Shown here in pieces: positions 26,548 through 34,612 of a stretch of DNA of 64,000 nucleotides (the first letter of the stretch is position 1; every line of letters begins with the position of its first letter). Under the pieces are notes generated by a model, which saw nothing but the letters and a program-made list of their open reading frames with translations, was not told the DNA's origin and ran no database searches. Source of the DNA: an uncultured Pseudomonadota bacterium (lineage in GTDB: Bacteria; Pseudomonadota; Alphaproteobacteria; RF32; CAG-239). The stretch is taken from positions 61,328 through 125,327 of the forward strand of contig CABUUO010000003.1 of NCBI GenBank assembly GCA_902494875.1, in the 5' to 3' direction. Both the position numbers and the translations under genes were made by a program.

Positions 26548-27204
26548 TTAGTTGTAGTTGCGGATGATTCCGGCCAGGATTCCCTGAACCTTAACCCGCC
26601 CGGGTTCAAAATGCCGGGTTTCATATTCTGCGTTTCTGGGAATAAGCAGAACTTCGTTCTTTTCTTTTTTCAAAACTTTCAGCGTGGCCTCGCAATCGTC
26701 GACCAAAGCCACCACAATATCGCCGTTGTTGGCGTTTTCCGCTTTGCGGATGATGGCGGTGTCTCCGTTCAGAATACCGGCCTCAATCATAGAATCTCCC
26801 TCAATCGTCAGTGCATAAAACTGTCCTCTGGCGACCATATCCAGCGGCACCGAGACGCTTTCGTTGGGGTTGGCAATGGCCTCAATCGGCGTGCCGGCGG
26901 CAATTTTACCATACAGCGGAATCTCAACCGCGCTGTTCAACAAGGCCTGTTCCCTTTTCTTTTCTTCTTCAATAATGGCGCTGGGCTTAAGCTTGGGCAA
27001 ACGCAGGACCTCAAGCGCCCGGGCTTTGTGCGGCAGTTTTTTGATGAAGTTTCTTTCGCACAGAGCCTCAATCAGGGCATGAATGCCGGATTTTGATTTC
27101 AGACCGACGGCTTCTTTCATCTCGTCAAAAGAAGGAGAGCAGCCGGTTTCCTTCAAAACTTTGTTGATAAACATCAGAAGCTTGTATTGTTTTTCAGTCA
27201 GCAT
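26548..27204 (-). CDS. lexA: SOS repressor LexA
   Basis: A 218-residue repressor and self-cleaving protease. The N-terminal winged helix (about 1-70) includes SPSFDEMKEAVGLKSKSG. The cleavage site is Ala103-Gly104 (KIAAGTP). The catalytic serine is Ser138 in IEGDSMIEAG and the lysine is Lys176 in EATLKVLKK. RecA-stimulated cleavage would derepress the SOS regulon. An alphaproteobacterial LexA box lies 47 bases upstream of the start, indicating autoregulation. Confidence 0.96.
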   Translation of the reverse strand: MLTEKQYKLLMFINKVLKETGCSPSFDEMKEAVGLKSKSGIHALIEALCERNFIKKLPHKARALEVLRLPKLKPSAIIEEEKKREQALLNSAVEIPLYGKIAAGTPIEAIANPNESVSVPLDMVARGQFYALTIEGDSMIEAGILNGDTAIIRKAENANNGDIVVALVDDCEATLKVLKKEKNEVLLIPRNAEYETRHFEPGRVKVQGILAGIIRNYN

Positions 27205-27250
27205 TGGTTTGGCCCCGTAAAAATAAAGTAGAACAAAATCATCTGTTTTT

Positions 27251-27265
27251 GTTCTACTTTAGTTC
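27251..27265. promoter_or_regulatory. LexA-binding SOS box
   Basis: GTTC-TACTTTA-GTTC exactly fits the alphaproteobacterial GTTC-N7-GTTC operator. It lies upstream of lexA. A nearby GAAC at 27231-27234 could extend the site. Confidence 0.85.
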
Positions 27266-27285
27266 TTCTGGCCTGTCAAGTGTTA

Positions 27286-28554
27286 TTAAACGCGGTTGAT
27301 TTTTCTGTCCTGCATTTTTTTCAGTACCTGCGCTGCCAGCGTTTTTTTCGAAACGCCTTGCCGGTTTTGTCTTTGACGGGCGATATTGGTTGCCAAAACC
27401 CCGGTATTGTCTGCATGCAGACGCGTGATTTTTTCCCGGTCTTGGGAAGCCCGCAGCCGGAATGCGTCATTTTTTTCGGAACCGTCATTTGCGGCAATCG
27501 TTGCCTGCATAACCGGGTTTTGATAGCGCCAGAAATCGTTGGCCTTTTTGTAAAGCTCCGGCATCCGCAAGAAAATGCTCATTTCCAAATAAGTGTCCAG
27601 CGTCGGCACTTTCTTCAGCATCGGCGCTGCCTGATTATAAACTTTTCTGAAATTTTTGCCGCAGTAGTTTTTCAGCCAGGCGTCAGAATTGATCGTGGGG
27701 ATGATTTTGTTCTTTGCCCTCTGTTCCAAGGCGGTCAGGGCCCGGTCGAATTTTCCGCCGTTGCCTTGTTTGATGGCAATGGCGATAACGGCGCCCCAGG
27801 TTGCCGGATGAATTTCGTCAAAGGCGATGTTCGGGTGTTTTTTCATAATCTGCTTGAGGCTGGTCGGCATCAGGTTCAGATAAACCGTATATACGAACAT
27901 CTTCTGCCGCTCGGCGCCTTCCTCGGCAAAGTTTTTGTGCGCGGCCTTAAAGTTGGTCGGATTGACGTTCATAATGTTGAACAGTTTTTTATATGCCGGA
28001 TTGCTGGGCAGGAAAGCGTTTTCAAACTTGCCTTGGTCCTCGTATTTACCGGCCGATACCATAAATTCGTCAATCAGACGGTTTTTCTTTTCTGTACTGC
28101 CGATAAGCAGGTGGTCAGACAATGATTTGCGGAATTCGTCCGTGCCGTAGGCCAGAGCATAGGCAATATATTTTCTGACCATATAGCCTGAATTTGAAGA
28201 CACGCCGAACTGGTGCTGTCCGTAATATCCGTTGCCGGTGGCCACTGCCGCCGGATTGGAATAGTTGCCGGCTTCGGTGTTGATGCTGATCTGCGCGATT
28301 GTCTCGTTATAGGCGTCGCTGCGGCCTTTTTCGGCCATGGCCAGACGCATGGGCGGCGTATCGTCGCTGATGTCGGTCCGTGCAAGGTTTTCAATGGGAT
28401 TTTTCCGCATATCGTCTTTGGGAGCGGAGGAACGTGCCGATTCTAACGGCAGCCACGACGCCAGCGTAAGCAGCGCTGCCGGCGCATATTTTTTGAGCTT
28501 GTCCAAAAAACTGCGCGAACGTGGCATATATTTTTTTTCTTCTTTTGATGCCAT
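27286..28554 (-). CDS. Exported lysozyme-like protein, unknown
   Basis: A 422-residue protein with an N-terminal basic region and hydrophobic stretch (KKYAPAALLTLASWLP, about residues 20-37), probably an export signal. Residues about 88-130 (SINTEAGNYSNP, then GNGYYGQHQFGVSSNSGYM) resemble the Glu...G-YG-xxQ...SG pattern of lysozyme-like cell-wall hydrolases; this is pattern similarity only. The rest is helical with a basic C-terminus. ATG 28554 follows AGAGG at good spacing; an upstream TTG start is less likely. It is divergent from lysS. Confidence 0.45.
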   Translation of the reverse strand: MASKEEKKYMPRSRSFLDKLKKYAPAALLTLASWLPLESARSSAPKDDMRKNPIENLARTDISDDTPPMRLAMAEKGRSDAYNETIAQISINTEAGNYSNPAAVATGNGYYGQHQFGVSSNSGYMVRKYIAYALAYGTDEFRKSLSDHLLIGSTEKKNRLIDEFMVSAGKYEDQGKFENAFLPSNPAYKKLFNIMNVNPTNFKAAHKNFAEEGAERQKMFVYTVYLNLMPTSLKQIMKKHPNIAFDEIHPATWGAVIAIAIKQGNGGKFDRALTALEQRAKNKIIPTINSDAWLKNYCGKNFRKVYNQAAPMLKKVPTLDTYLEMSIFLRMPELYKKANDFWRYQNPVMQATIAANDGSEKNDAFRLRASQDREKITRLHADNTGVLATNIARQRQNRQGVSKKTLAAQVLKKMQDRKINRV

Positions 28555-28652
28555 CTTTGCCTCTTTTGATATTTTCAATTTTATTCCGTTGTTTTTCAAA
28601 GAGTAATATACTACGGTTTTGTCATTTATTCCAGATAAAATTAAATAATTTA

Positions 28653-28681
28653 TTGAAAAAAAATCACAAGCTGGTTATAGT
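28653..28681 (+). promoter_or_regulatory. Sigma-70-type promoter of lysS
   Basis: TTGAAA (28653-28658) and TATAGT (28676-28681) are separated by 17 bases, 42 bases before the lysS start. Confidence 0.6.
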
Positions 28682-28723
28682 GTAACGCAAAAATAATAAT
28701 CATAGAAAAATTAGGAACCAAGA

Positions 28724-30196
28724 ATGACAATTGAAACCAATGTTCACAGAGACTCCCGCCTGGCCAAGCTGGCGCAGATGCAGGAGCAGGGCTACAACCC
28801 GTATCCGTACCGTTTTCGTCCCGACGCCTATGCTCGCGACCTGCAGGAAAAATATAAGGATCTGCCGGCCGGAACCGATACCGAGGAGCGGGTGACCGTT
28901 GCCGGCCGAGCCATGGCCGTCCGCAACAGCGGGATGTTTATCGACCTGAAGGACAAGAGCGGAAAAATTCAGATTTTCTGCCACAAAAGCCATCTCGATG
29001 AAAAAAATCTCGCTCTGCTGAAATGTCTTGACGTTGGCGACATTGTCGGCGTCAGCGGTTTTGTCCGCCGCACGCCGCGCGGAGAGCTTTCCATTGCCGC
29101 CGAAAAGTTTGACATCATCTCCAAGGCGCTGCAAACTCTGCCGGAGAAGTTTCACGGCCTGACCGACGTTGAGGCGCGTTACCGCCAGCGTTATGTCGAC
29201 TTTATCATGAACGATGAAGCGCGCGCCGTTTTTGAAACCCGCTGCAAAATCACTTCCGCCGTGCGTCGCTATTTTGAAGAACATGGTTTTCTGGAGGTTG
29301 AAACGCCGATGCTGCACCCGATTATGGGCGGCGCTAACGCCAAACCTTTCATCACTCACCACAATAAGCTTGATATGGATCTCTACCTGCGTATTGCGCC
29401 GGAGCTTTATTTGAAAAAACTGGTGGTCGGCGGTTTTGACCGGGTGTTTGAAATCGGCCGCAACTTCCGCAACGAGGGCATCGACAAGACCCATAATCCC
29501 GAATTTACCGCGCTGGAGGCCTATCAGGCCTATGCCGACTACAACGATATGGCAGACCTCATTCCCGAGCTTTTAGCCTATGTTGCCGAAAAGGTTTTGG
29601 GCACGACGGTCATCAGTTTCCGCGGCCATGAGATTGATTTGTCAAAACCCTTTGTCCGCAAGTCGATGATTGATTTGGTCAAAGAATATACCGGTCTTGA
29701 TTTCATGCAGGCCGAAACGCTGGAACAGGCGCAGGCCATGGCCAAATCCGTCGGCATTGATGCGTCTGACTGCATTTCCTGGGGCAAGGTCATTTCCGAA
29801 GTGTTTGACGAGAAGGTTGAAGCCAACCTGATTCAGCCGACTTTGGTCATGGATATGCCGCGCGACATTTCGCCGCTGGCCAAAACCCATCGTTCCAACC
29901 CGCGTCTGGTTGAACATTTTGACGCTTATGTCGCCGGTATGGAAATGGGCTGCGCATATTCGGAGCTTTCCAATCCGCTGGAACAGTTGGAGCGTTTTGA
30001 AGCTCAGGGCGCCGACCGGGAAAAGGGCGACGACGAAGCGCAAATGCTTGATGAAGATTTTATTCTTGCGTTGGAAAACGGCTTTCCTCCGACGGGCGGC
30101 ATGGGTATGGGCATAGACCGTCTGGCCATTTTGCTGACCAATGCCGACACTATCCGCGACGTTATCGCTTTCCCGACTTTGCGTAAGAAAGACTAA
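28724..30196 (+). CDS. lysS: Lysyl-tRNA synthetase, class II
   Basis: A 490-residue class II synthetase. The N-terminal OB-fold domain covers about residues 55-150. Motif 1 is near EVETPMLHPIMGGANAKPF, motif 2 is FEIGRNFRNEGID followed by HNPEFTALEAY, and motif 3 is GMGMGIDRLAILLT. It charges tRNA-Lys. Many Alphaproteobacteria carry an unrelated class I enzyme, so a class II gene is informative for lineage or transfer. The YibQ-like gene begins four bases after its stop, implying an operon. Confidence 0.95.
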   Translation: MTIETNVHRDSRLAKLAQMQEQGYNPYPYRFRPDAYARDLQEKYKDLPAGTDTEERVTVAGRAMAVRNSGMFIDLKDKSGKIQIFCHKSHLDEKNLALLKCLDVGDIVGVSGFVRRTPRGELSIAAEKFDIISKALQTLPEKFHGLTDVEARYRQRYVDFIMNDEARAVFETRCKITSAVRRYFEEHGFLEVETPMLHPIMGGANAKPFITHHNKLDMDLYLRIAPELYLKKLVVGGFDRVFEIGRNFRNEGIDKTHNPEFTALEAYQAYADYNDMADLIPELLAYVAEKVLGTTVISFRGHEIDLSKPFVRKSMIDLVKEYTGLDFMQAETLEQAQAMAKSVGIDASDCISWGKVISEVFDEKVEANLIQPTLVMDMPRDISPLAKTHRSNPRLVEHFDAYVAGMEMGCAYSELSNPLEQLERFEAQGADREKGDDEAQMLDEDFILALENGFPPTGGMGMGIDRLAILLTNADTIRDVIAFPTLRKKD

Positions 30197-30199
30197 TCG

Positions 30200-31525
30200 T
30201 TGTTTGCTCGCAAAAAGAAAAACGCCTTGGCGGCCAAAGGTTTGAGTGTGTTGTCCGCAGGACTGCGTACGTTAGCTTTTGCCGCGCTGGTGTTTTTCTT
30301 TTTTTATTTTCTGTTTTCGGGTATTGTCGAACGTTTTTCGGAACCGGAACGCCGGTCTGGGCTGCTGTCGGACATTTCTGTCGGCGAAAACTGGTGGATC
30401 GGAGAGGAAAATCCGGATGTCTGCCGGATTGCTTCGGTGCGTCAGTGTTTTAACCTGAAAAATGACGCCGATTTTTTGTATCAAAACGAGAGTGAAGTCT
30501 CGGTGATTATTGAAGAAATTCCTGCGGATTATGCCGCGGCGGAACCGCGGCAGCCGTCTCCCGAGCAGGAGCTGGCGGCCAGAGTGTTTTATCAGAAACT
30601 GGCGGAACTGGAAAACGCGCCGCAGCCGGAAGCCGAGGCCGAAGAAGACCTGACGGAAAATCTGGCGCCCGAAACGCTGGATAAAATTTATGAAGAAGAA
30701 CTGCCGACCGACGTAATAGTGGAGGAACAGGACGACGATTATGTTTCTCCCGAGCTTTTGGCCGAAGGATACCACATCTATCGCAATCACAAAAACGTCA
30801 AGCAGCTTAACATCATTCCCAAATACAAACCTGCTTATTTCGGAGACAAGCCGGTAATTGTCGTCGTTATTGACGATATGGGCATTTCTCAAAAACGCAC
30901 GCATGACATCATCTCATTGAATGCGCCGTTGACGGCCTCGTTTCTGACTTACGGCCGCGCGTTGGACCGCCAGGTTGCGGAAGCTTCCGCCGCCGGTATG
31001 GAGATTATGCTTCATGCCCCGATGGAACCGCATTCAAACGCGGATATTGCGCCGGATACCCTGACGACGGCCATGAGCGCCGAAGAGGTAAAACGGGGGC
31101 TGGAAGTTATGCTTTCCAAGTTTCGCAACATTCGCGGCATCAACAACCACATGGGTTCCAAACTGACGGAAGATATGGAGCGGATGAACGCGGTAATGGA
31201 GGTTTTGAAAGAAAAAGACCTGTTTTTCCTCGATTCTAAAACCTCGGCCTTTTCCGTCGGCAAAAAGGCTGCCCGTCAAAACGGCGTTGCCTATGCCACC
31301 CGCCACGTTTTTTTGGACAATGAAAACAACGTGCCTTATATTTTGAAACAGCTTGCCATTGCCGAGCGCATTGCCCGCCGCAACGGTTATGCCGTTGCCA
31401 TCGGCCACCCCAAAACCGGAACTTATCAGGCGCTGAAAGAATGGCTGCCGACGCTGGAGGAAAAAAACATCCGCCTGACGCATTTAAGCGAAGTTGTCGA
31501 AGTTTTGCGCAAAAGCCGGCTCTAA
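30200..31525 (+). CDS. YibQ-type divergent polysaccharide deacetylase
   Basis: A 441-residue protein with one N-terminal membrane anchor (about 22-43, FAALVFFFFYFLFSG), an acidic Pro/Glu-rich linker (about 60-200) and a C-terminal NodB-like barrel (about 215-440). The latter has VVVIDDMGISQKRT, MEIMLHAPMEPHS, GINNHMGSKLTED, LFFLDSKTS and AVAIGHPKTGT, the pattern of the divergent deacetylase family (YibQ/DUF610). The enzymatic activity of this family is uncertain. Translation probably starts at TTG 30200, since no ATG precedes the anchor. Confidence 0.85.
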   Translation: MFARKKKNALAAKGLSVLSAGLRTLAFAALVFFFFYFLFSGIVERFSEPERRSGLLSDISVGENWWIGEENPDVCRIASVRQCFNLKNDADFLYQNESEVSVIIEEIPADYAAAEPRQPSPEQELAARVFYQKLAELENAPQPEAEAEEDLTENLAPETLDKIYEEELPTDVIVEEQDDDYVSPELLAEGYHIYRNHKNVKQLNIIPKYKPAYFGDKPVIVVVIDDMGISQKRTHDIISLNAPLTASFLTYGRALDRQVAEASAAGMEIMLHAPMEPHSNADIAPDTLTTAMSAEEVKRGLEVMLSKFRNIRGINNHMGSKLTEDMERMNAVMEVLKEKDLFFLDSKTSAFSVGKKAARQNGVAYATRHVFLDNENNVPYILKQLAIAERIARRNGYAVAIGHPKTGTYQALKEWLPTLEEKNIRLTHLSEVVEVLRKSRL

Positions 31526-31568
31526 TGAAAAAAGCGCGTTTCCCGGGGAAGAAAGACGCACTTTTTTG

Positions 31569-31985
31569 TCAGCGGGAGACCGTGAGCTCGGTTTCGATTG
31601 TCTCCGGCTCCAGTTTGTACATTGCGCCGGTTGCCGGGTCGATGATAAACCAGCCGATGAGGCCGCCAAACGCCAGATTGCCGAACAGATACCAGCCGCT
31701 GGGCGTGCTGTCGATAATCATATCTTTGGCGAAATATCCGTCTTTCCTGATGCTGACGGCATAGGTTTCGCCGCCGAAATAACCGTCGGCTTTTCTGAGC
31801 GTCACGTTGGTCGGCGACTTTGCGCGGTGCACGATTTTACCTTTGCGGTTTTTGATGATACCCCAGGCGTTGTCAGGTTCGGTGGAGATACTGACCGTCT
31901 GGTCGCTCTGCGACACGATGCTGGCGCAGGAACACAGGCCCGCGGCCATAATCCCGGCCGTCAAAAGGGAGAACATTTGTTTCAT
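31569..31985 (-). CDS. Membrane-anchored lipoprotein, unknown
   Basis: A 138-residue lipoprotein. The signal peptide ends at LCSC (Cys about residue 19). The mature part has a PEGA-like beta domain (DQTVSISTEPDNAWGIIKNR, then SPTNVTLRKADGYFGG) and a C-terminal hydrophobic Gly-rich stretch (GWYLFGNLAFGGLIGWFIID) that could insert in the membrane. Similar lipoproteins of Proteobacteria are annotated only as hypothetical. ATG 31985 has an AAGGAG site. It is immediately downstream of a terminator hairpin and a candidate structured RNA. Confidence 0.75.
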   Translation of the reverse strand: MKQMFSLLTAGIMAAGLCSCASIVSQSDQTVSISTEPDNAWGIIKNRKGKIVHRAKSPTNVTLRKADGYFGGETYAVSIRKDGYFAKDMIIDSTPSGWYLFGNLAFGGLIGWFIIDPATGAMYKLEPETIETELTVSR

Positions 31986-32010
31986 AGATTTCAAACTCCT
32001 TGCTTTGCAG

Positions 32011-32040
32011 AAAAACAAAACCACCTTTGAAAAAAGGTGG
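32011..32040 (-). terminator. Terminator between RNA element and lipoprotein gene
   Basis: CCACCTTT (32021-32028) pairs with AAAGGTGG (32033-32040), with TTTTGTTTTT after it on the minus strand. It ends 26 bases before the lipoprotein ATG. Confidence 0.8.
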
Positions 32041-32264
32041 TCGGAGAGTTCGTAAATCATATACCAAGAAATGACTCTTTTAGCCTTTAAGCCGAAGCTT
32101 TGGACATACGCTAAAAGCTCCCCGGCCGAAGTCGGGGATATATTCATTGCCGTTTATGCTAGGCAATTTACGACGTTATATCCTAACGCCGCTTGGTATA
32201 AGAGCTTACGACAGCTCCGAACCGTTTAAGGTCCTGACCGGAGAAAACGACAGTTCCGCCGGCT
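32011..32264 (-). ncRNA. Candidate multi-helix noncoding RNA or leader
   Basis: About 250 noncoding minus-strand bases sit between two terminators. A perfect 9-bp closing helix (32060-32068 with 32192-32200) encloses four hairpins: 32077-32084 with 32110-32117 (containing a UUCG-capped inner hairpin at 32089-32100), 32120-32124 with 32133-32137, 32147-32151 with 32162-32166, and 32174-32178 with 32184-32188. Two more hairpins (32202-32206 with 32213-32217; 32219-32224 with 32251-32256) precede the closing helix. A possible promoter is TTGATT-N17-TAGTCT (32299-32271). No known RNA class is recognised. It may be free RNA or a regulatory leader of the lipoprotein gene. Confidence 0.5.
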
Positions 32265-32270
32265 GAGTCA

Positions 32271-32299
32271 AGACTATGGGAAATCGGAAGATTAATCAA
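32271..32299 (-). promoter_or_regulatory. Possible promoter of the structured RNA
   Basis: On the minus strand TTGATT (32299-32294) and TAGTCT (32276-32271) are separated by 17 bases. Confidence 0.35.
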
Positions 32300-32325
32300 G
32301 CAATATTTTGCCGTGGATAAAAATA

Positions 32326-32356
32326 CCCGCCGGTATAAAAAAATCGGCGGGTATCT
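32326..32356 (-). terminator. Terminator after the 54-residue membrane protein
   Basis: ATACCCGCCG pairs with CGGCGGGTAT, then a T run on the minus strand. Confidence 0.8.
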
Positions 32357-32374
32357 TAAAGAAAAAGGACGGGG

Positions 32375-32539
32375 TTAATAGTTTGCTTCCTTGACTGCTT
32401 TGTCCGTCGCAAAATCGGCCGTCCGCTGCGTAGTGTTTTGAACGCTTTCCATAAAGCTGTCCAGATAATGGTTGTCATAAAGCCATTTGCCGCCAAAGGC
32501 CAAACCGGCCAGAATAACCAAAATAACAACTGCTTTCAT
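32375..32539 (-). CDS. Small single-pass membrane protein
   Basis: A 54-residue reading frame with an N-terminal hydrophobic segment (MKAVVILVILAGLAFGG), then a short polar tail (KWLYDNHYLDSF and a Thr/Asp/Lys-rich end). ATG 32539 has a strong ribosome site (AAGGAGAGAAAAA) and the gene has its own terminator, both of which argue that it is real. It lies 47 bases downstream of the qseC-like gene on the same strand and may be the last gene of that operon. Function unknown; small proteins next to sensor kinases sometimes modulate them, but this is speculation. Confidence 0.65.
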   Translation of the reverse strand: MKAVVILVILAGLAFGGKWLYDNHYLDSFMESVQNTTQRTADFATDKAVKEANY

Positions 32540-32586
32540 TTTTTCTCTCCTTATGATGTTATGCTTTAAGCATAATCCGTCAGTGT

Positions 32587-33939
32587 TTACAAATCGTTAC
32601 TTTGCATCGATACTTCAAATCCGGTGTCAGTATTGGCAAAACGGAGACGGCATTGATAATATTCGGCAATGCAGCGCACGATGGACAGGCCGAGACCGCT
32701 GCCTTTTTCGTTTTGTCCGGCCGGACGGTAGAAACGCTGTCCGAGCTTGTCAAGGTGTTTGCTCTCGACCGTTACGCCAGAATTGGTCACGACCAGAGCT
32801 TCGTCTTGAATCCGAATATCTATGGCAGCGCCTTCGGGACTGTATTTGATGGCGTTGTCCAGCAGATTGCGCACCACCAGCGAGCACAGGACCGGATTAC
32901 CGTTCCGGATAGGGCCGCAGCCCTCGATTTTATAACTGACGGCAATATTTTTGCCGGCGGCTTCATGGCGGTATTCGTCAATCATGGCAATAACCGTCTG
33001 CCGCCAGTCTATTTCTTCCTGATTAATCTGCGGCGCCGAAAGCGAAGATTCGACTTTTGACAGCGCCAGCAGCTGTTCCACCAGGCGCGAGGAGCGTTCA
33101 ATGCCGAGCTGCAGCTTTTGCAGCGCCTGATTGCGGGTTTTTTCGTCATCGGCGGACATTTGCGCCACTTCCAGCTGAATTTTCAGCGCGGTCAGCGGCG
33201 TCCGCAGTTCATGCGCTGAATCGGCAATAAAGCTGCGTTCGCGTTCCAGCATATTTTCAATCTGCGCCAAAAGCTGATTCATGGCGCTGATCAGCGGCAA
33301 AATCTCGCTGGGAATATTGTCCGCGGGCAGGGGAGACAAGTCGCCGCTGCGGCGGTTTTTAATGTCTTCCGCCAGTTTGTTGAGCGGCGCCAGCTCCCGG
33401 CTGATAATCAATATGGTTGCCAGCAGCAGAATCAGCAGCCCCGTTCCCCACGGCGCGCAAAACTCTTCCAGCATGTCCCAGGCCATGTCTTCGCGGTATT
33501 CCAGCTCCTGTCCGACCGCAATCAGAAACTTGCCGTCGGCGGATTTCAGCCATACGATGCGCCATTCTTCGTCATCGACGATTTGGTTGACAAATGAGCC
33601 GCTGCGGTTTTGAAAAGAGAAGTCTTTGCCGTTTTCGTCGTCGTGGAAAACCATGCGCCCGTCGGCGTCAAAAACCGCAAAACCGATGGCTTCGTCGTCA
33701 TCGTCGGCATTGCGGATCTTGTCAATCAGCCGGTCGGTTTTTTTCTGGTGCTCCTTGGTGACGCCGCTCCAGTCCGTTGCGGCCAGCTGCCGGGCCAGAG
33801 CCATTTGATAGGTGTCAAAAAATTCGTCGGTTTTTTCCTTGGTTTCCAACCATGATAAAACGCCTGCGGCAGCCCAGACCGCACAGGCAATGAGCGTAAA
33901 AAATATAATCAGCCGGCTGCGTAAACTGAGCTTTTTCAT
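32587..33939 (-). CDS. qseC: QseC-type sensor histidine kinase
   Basis: A 450-residue membrane kinase. Transmembrane segments are at about 10-30 and 164-182, with a periplasmic sensor loop between them and a HAMP-like linker after. The phosphoacceptor is His243 in SAHELRTPLTALK, and the ATP-binding boxes are NLLDNAIKYSP (N box) and GSGLGLSIV (G box). It would phosphorylate the adjacent regulator. The start codon overlaps the stop of the regulator gene by four bases (ATGA). The gene order ygiW-regulator-kinase is the same as in the enterobacterial ygiW-qseBC operon; the signal sensed here is unknown. Confidence 0.85.
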   Translation of the reverse strand: MKKLSLRSRLIIFFTLIACAVWAAAGVLSWLETKEKTDEFFDTYQMALARQLAATDWSGVTKEHQKKTDRLIDKIRNADDDDEAIGFAVFDADGRMVFHDDENGKDFSFQNRSGSFVNQIVDDEEWRIVWLKSADGKFLIAVGQELEYREDMAWDMLEEFCAPWGTGLLILLLATILIISRELAPLNKLAEDIKNRRSGDLSPLPADNIPSEILPLISAMNQLLAQIENMLERERSFIADSAHELRTPLTALKIQLEVAQMSADDEKTRNQALQKLQLGIERSSRLVEQLLALSKVESSLSAPQINQEEIDWRQTVIAMIDEYRHEAAGKNIAVSYKIEGCGPIRNGNPVLCSLVVRNLLDNAIKYSPEGAAIDIRIQDEALVVTNSGVTVESKHLDKLGQRFYRPAGQNEKGSGLGLSIVRCIAEYYQCRLRFANTDTGFEVSMQSNDL

Positions 33940-34595
33940 GCGTCCTCCAGAATATAACCGATTTTATTGATGGTCTTGATGATGTTTTTGCCCAGCTTCC
34001 GCCGCAAATGGTGCACGTGAACCTCCACGGCATTGCTGGCCACTTCATCGTCCCAGGAATAGATTTTGTTTTCAATGGTTTCTTTGGAAAGCACCCGGTT
34101 TTTGTTGAGCAGCAACAGTTCCAGCAGAGCGGTTTCCTTGGGCGATAAAGCCGCTTCCTGTCCGTCGAGCAGGGTTTTGCGGGTCTGCGGGTTGAAAGTG
34201 ATGTTTTTATAAGATATGACTGCGGCGCTGACGCCGTTGTTGCGGCGGATCAGCGCGTTGAGCCGGGCTTGGACTTCTCCCAGGGCAAAAGGCTTGGGCA
34301 GATAGTCGTCTGCCCCTAGGTTAAGCCCTTTGATGCGCTCGTCAACGTCGCCTCTTGCCGTCAAAATCAAAACCGGTTCCACGCGCCCCTGGCTGCGCCA
34401 GTGCTGCAAAATGGACAGTCCGTCGACTTCCGGCAGGCCCAGATCGAGGATGACCGCGGCATAAGGTGCCTGAAACAGGGCTTCTTCGCCGTCGGCGCCG
34501 TTGGCAAACCAGTCAACCGTAAAACCGGATTTCTCCAGGCCGACTTTCAGTCCGTCGCCGATTAAGGGGTCATCTTCGATCAGTAAAACGCGCAT
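33936..34595 (-). CDS. qseB: OmpR/QseB-type response regulator
   Basis: A 219-residue regulator. The receiver domain has the acidic pair EDD (8-10), phosphorylation site Asp51 (VILDLGLPEVDG) and switch Lys in DDYLPKPF. A C-terminal winged-helix DNA-binding domain (about 125-219) ends with VEVHVHHLRRKLGKNIIKTI. It pairs with the downstream kinase, whose start overlaps its stop, and follows the ygiW-like gene after 17 bases. Confidence 0.88.
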   Translation of the reverse strand: MRVLLIEDDPLIGDGLKVGLEKSGFTVDWFANGADGEEALFQAPYAAVILDLGLPEVDGLSILQHWRSQGRVEPVLILTARGDVDERIKGLNLGADDYLPKPFALGEVQARLNALIRRNNGVSAAVISYKNITFNPQTRKTLLDGQEAALSPKETALLELLLLNKNRVLSKETIENKIYSWDDEVASNAVEVHVHHLRRKLGKNIIKTINKIGYILEDA

Positions 34596-34612
34596 CTTTG
34601 CAGTCCTTTGCC

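Noticed and set aside
32011..32264. Identification of the structured RNA as tmRNA, RNase P or SRP RNA
   Set aside because: No tRNA-like end, tag frame, GAGGAAAGTCC segment or SRP GGAAGG loop was found.
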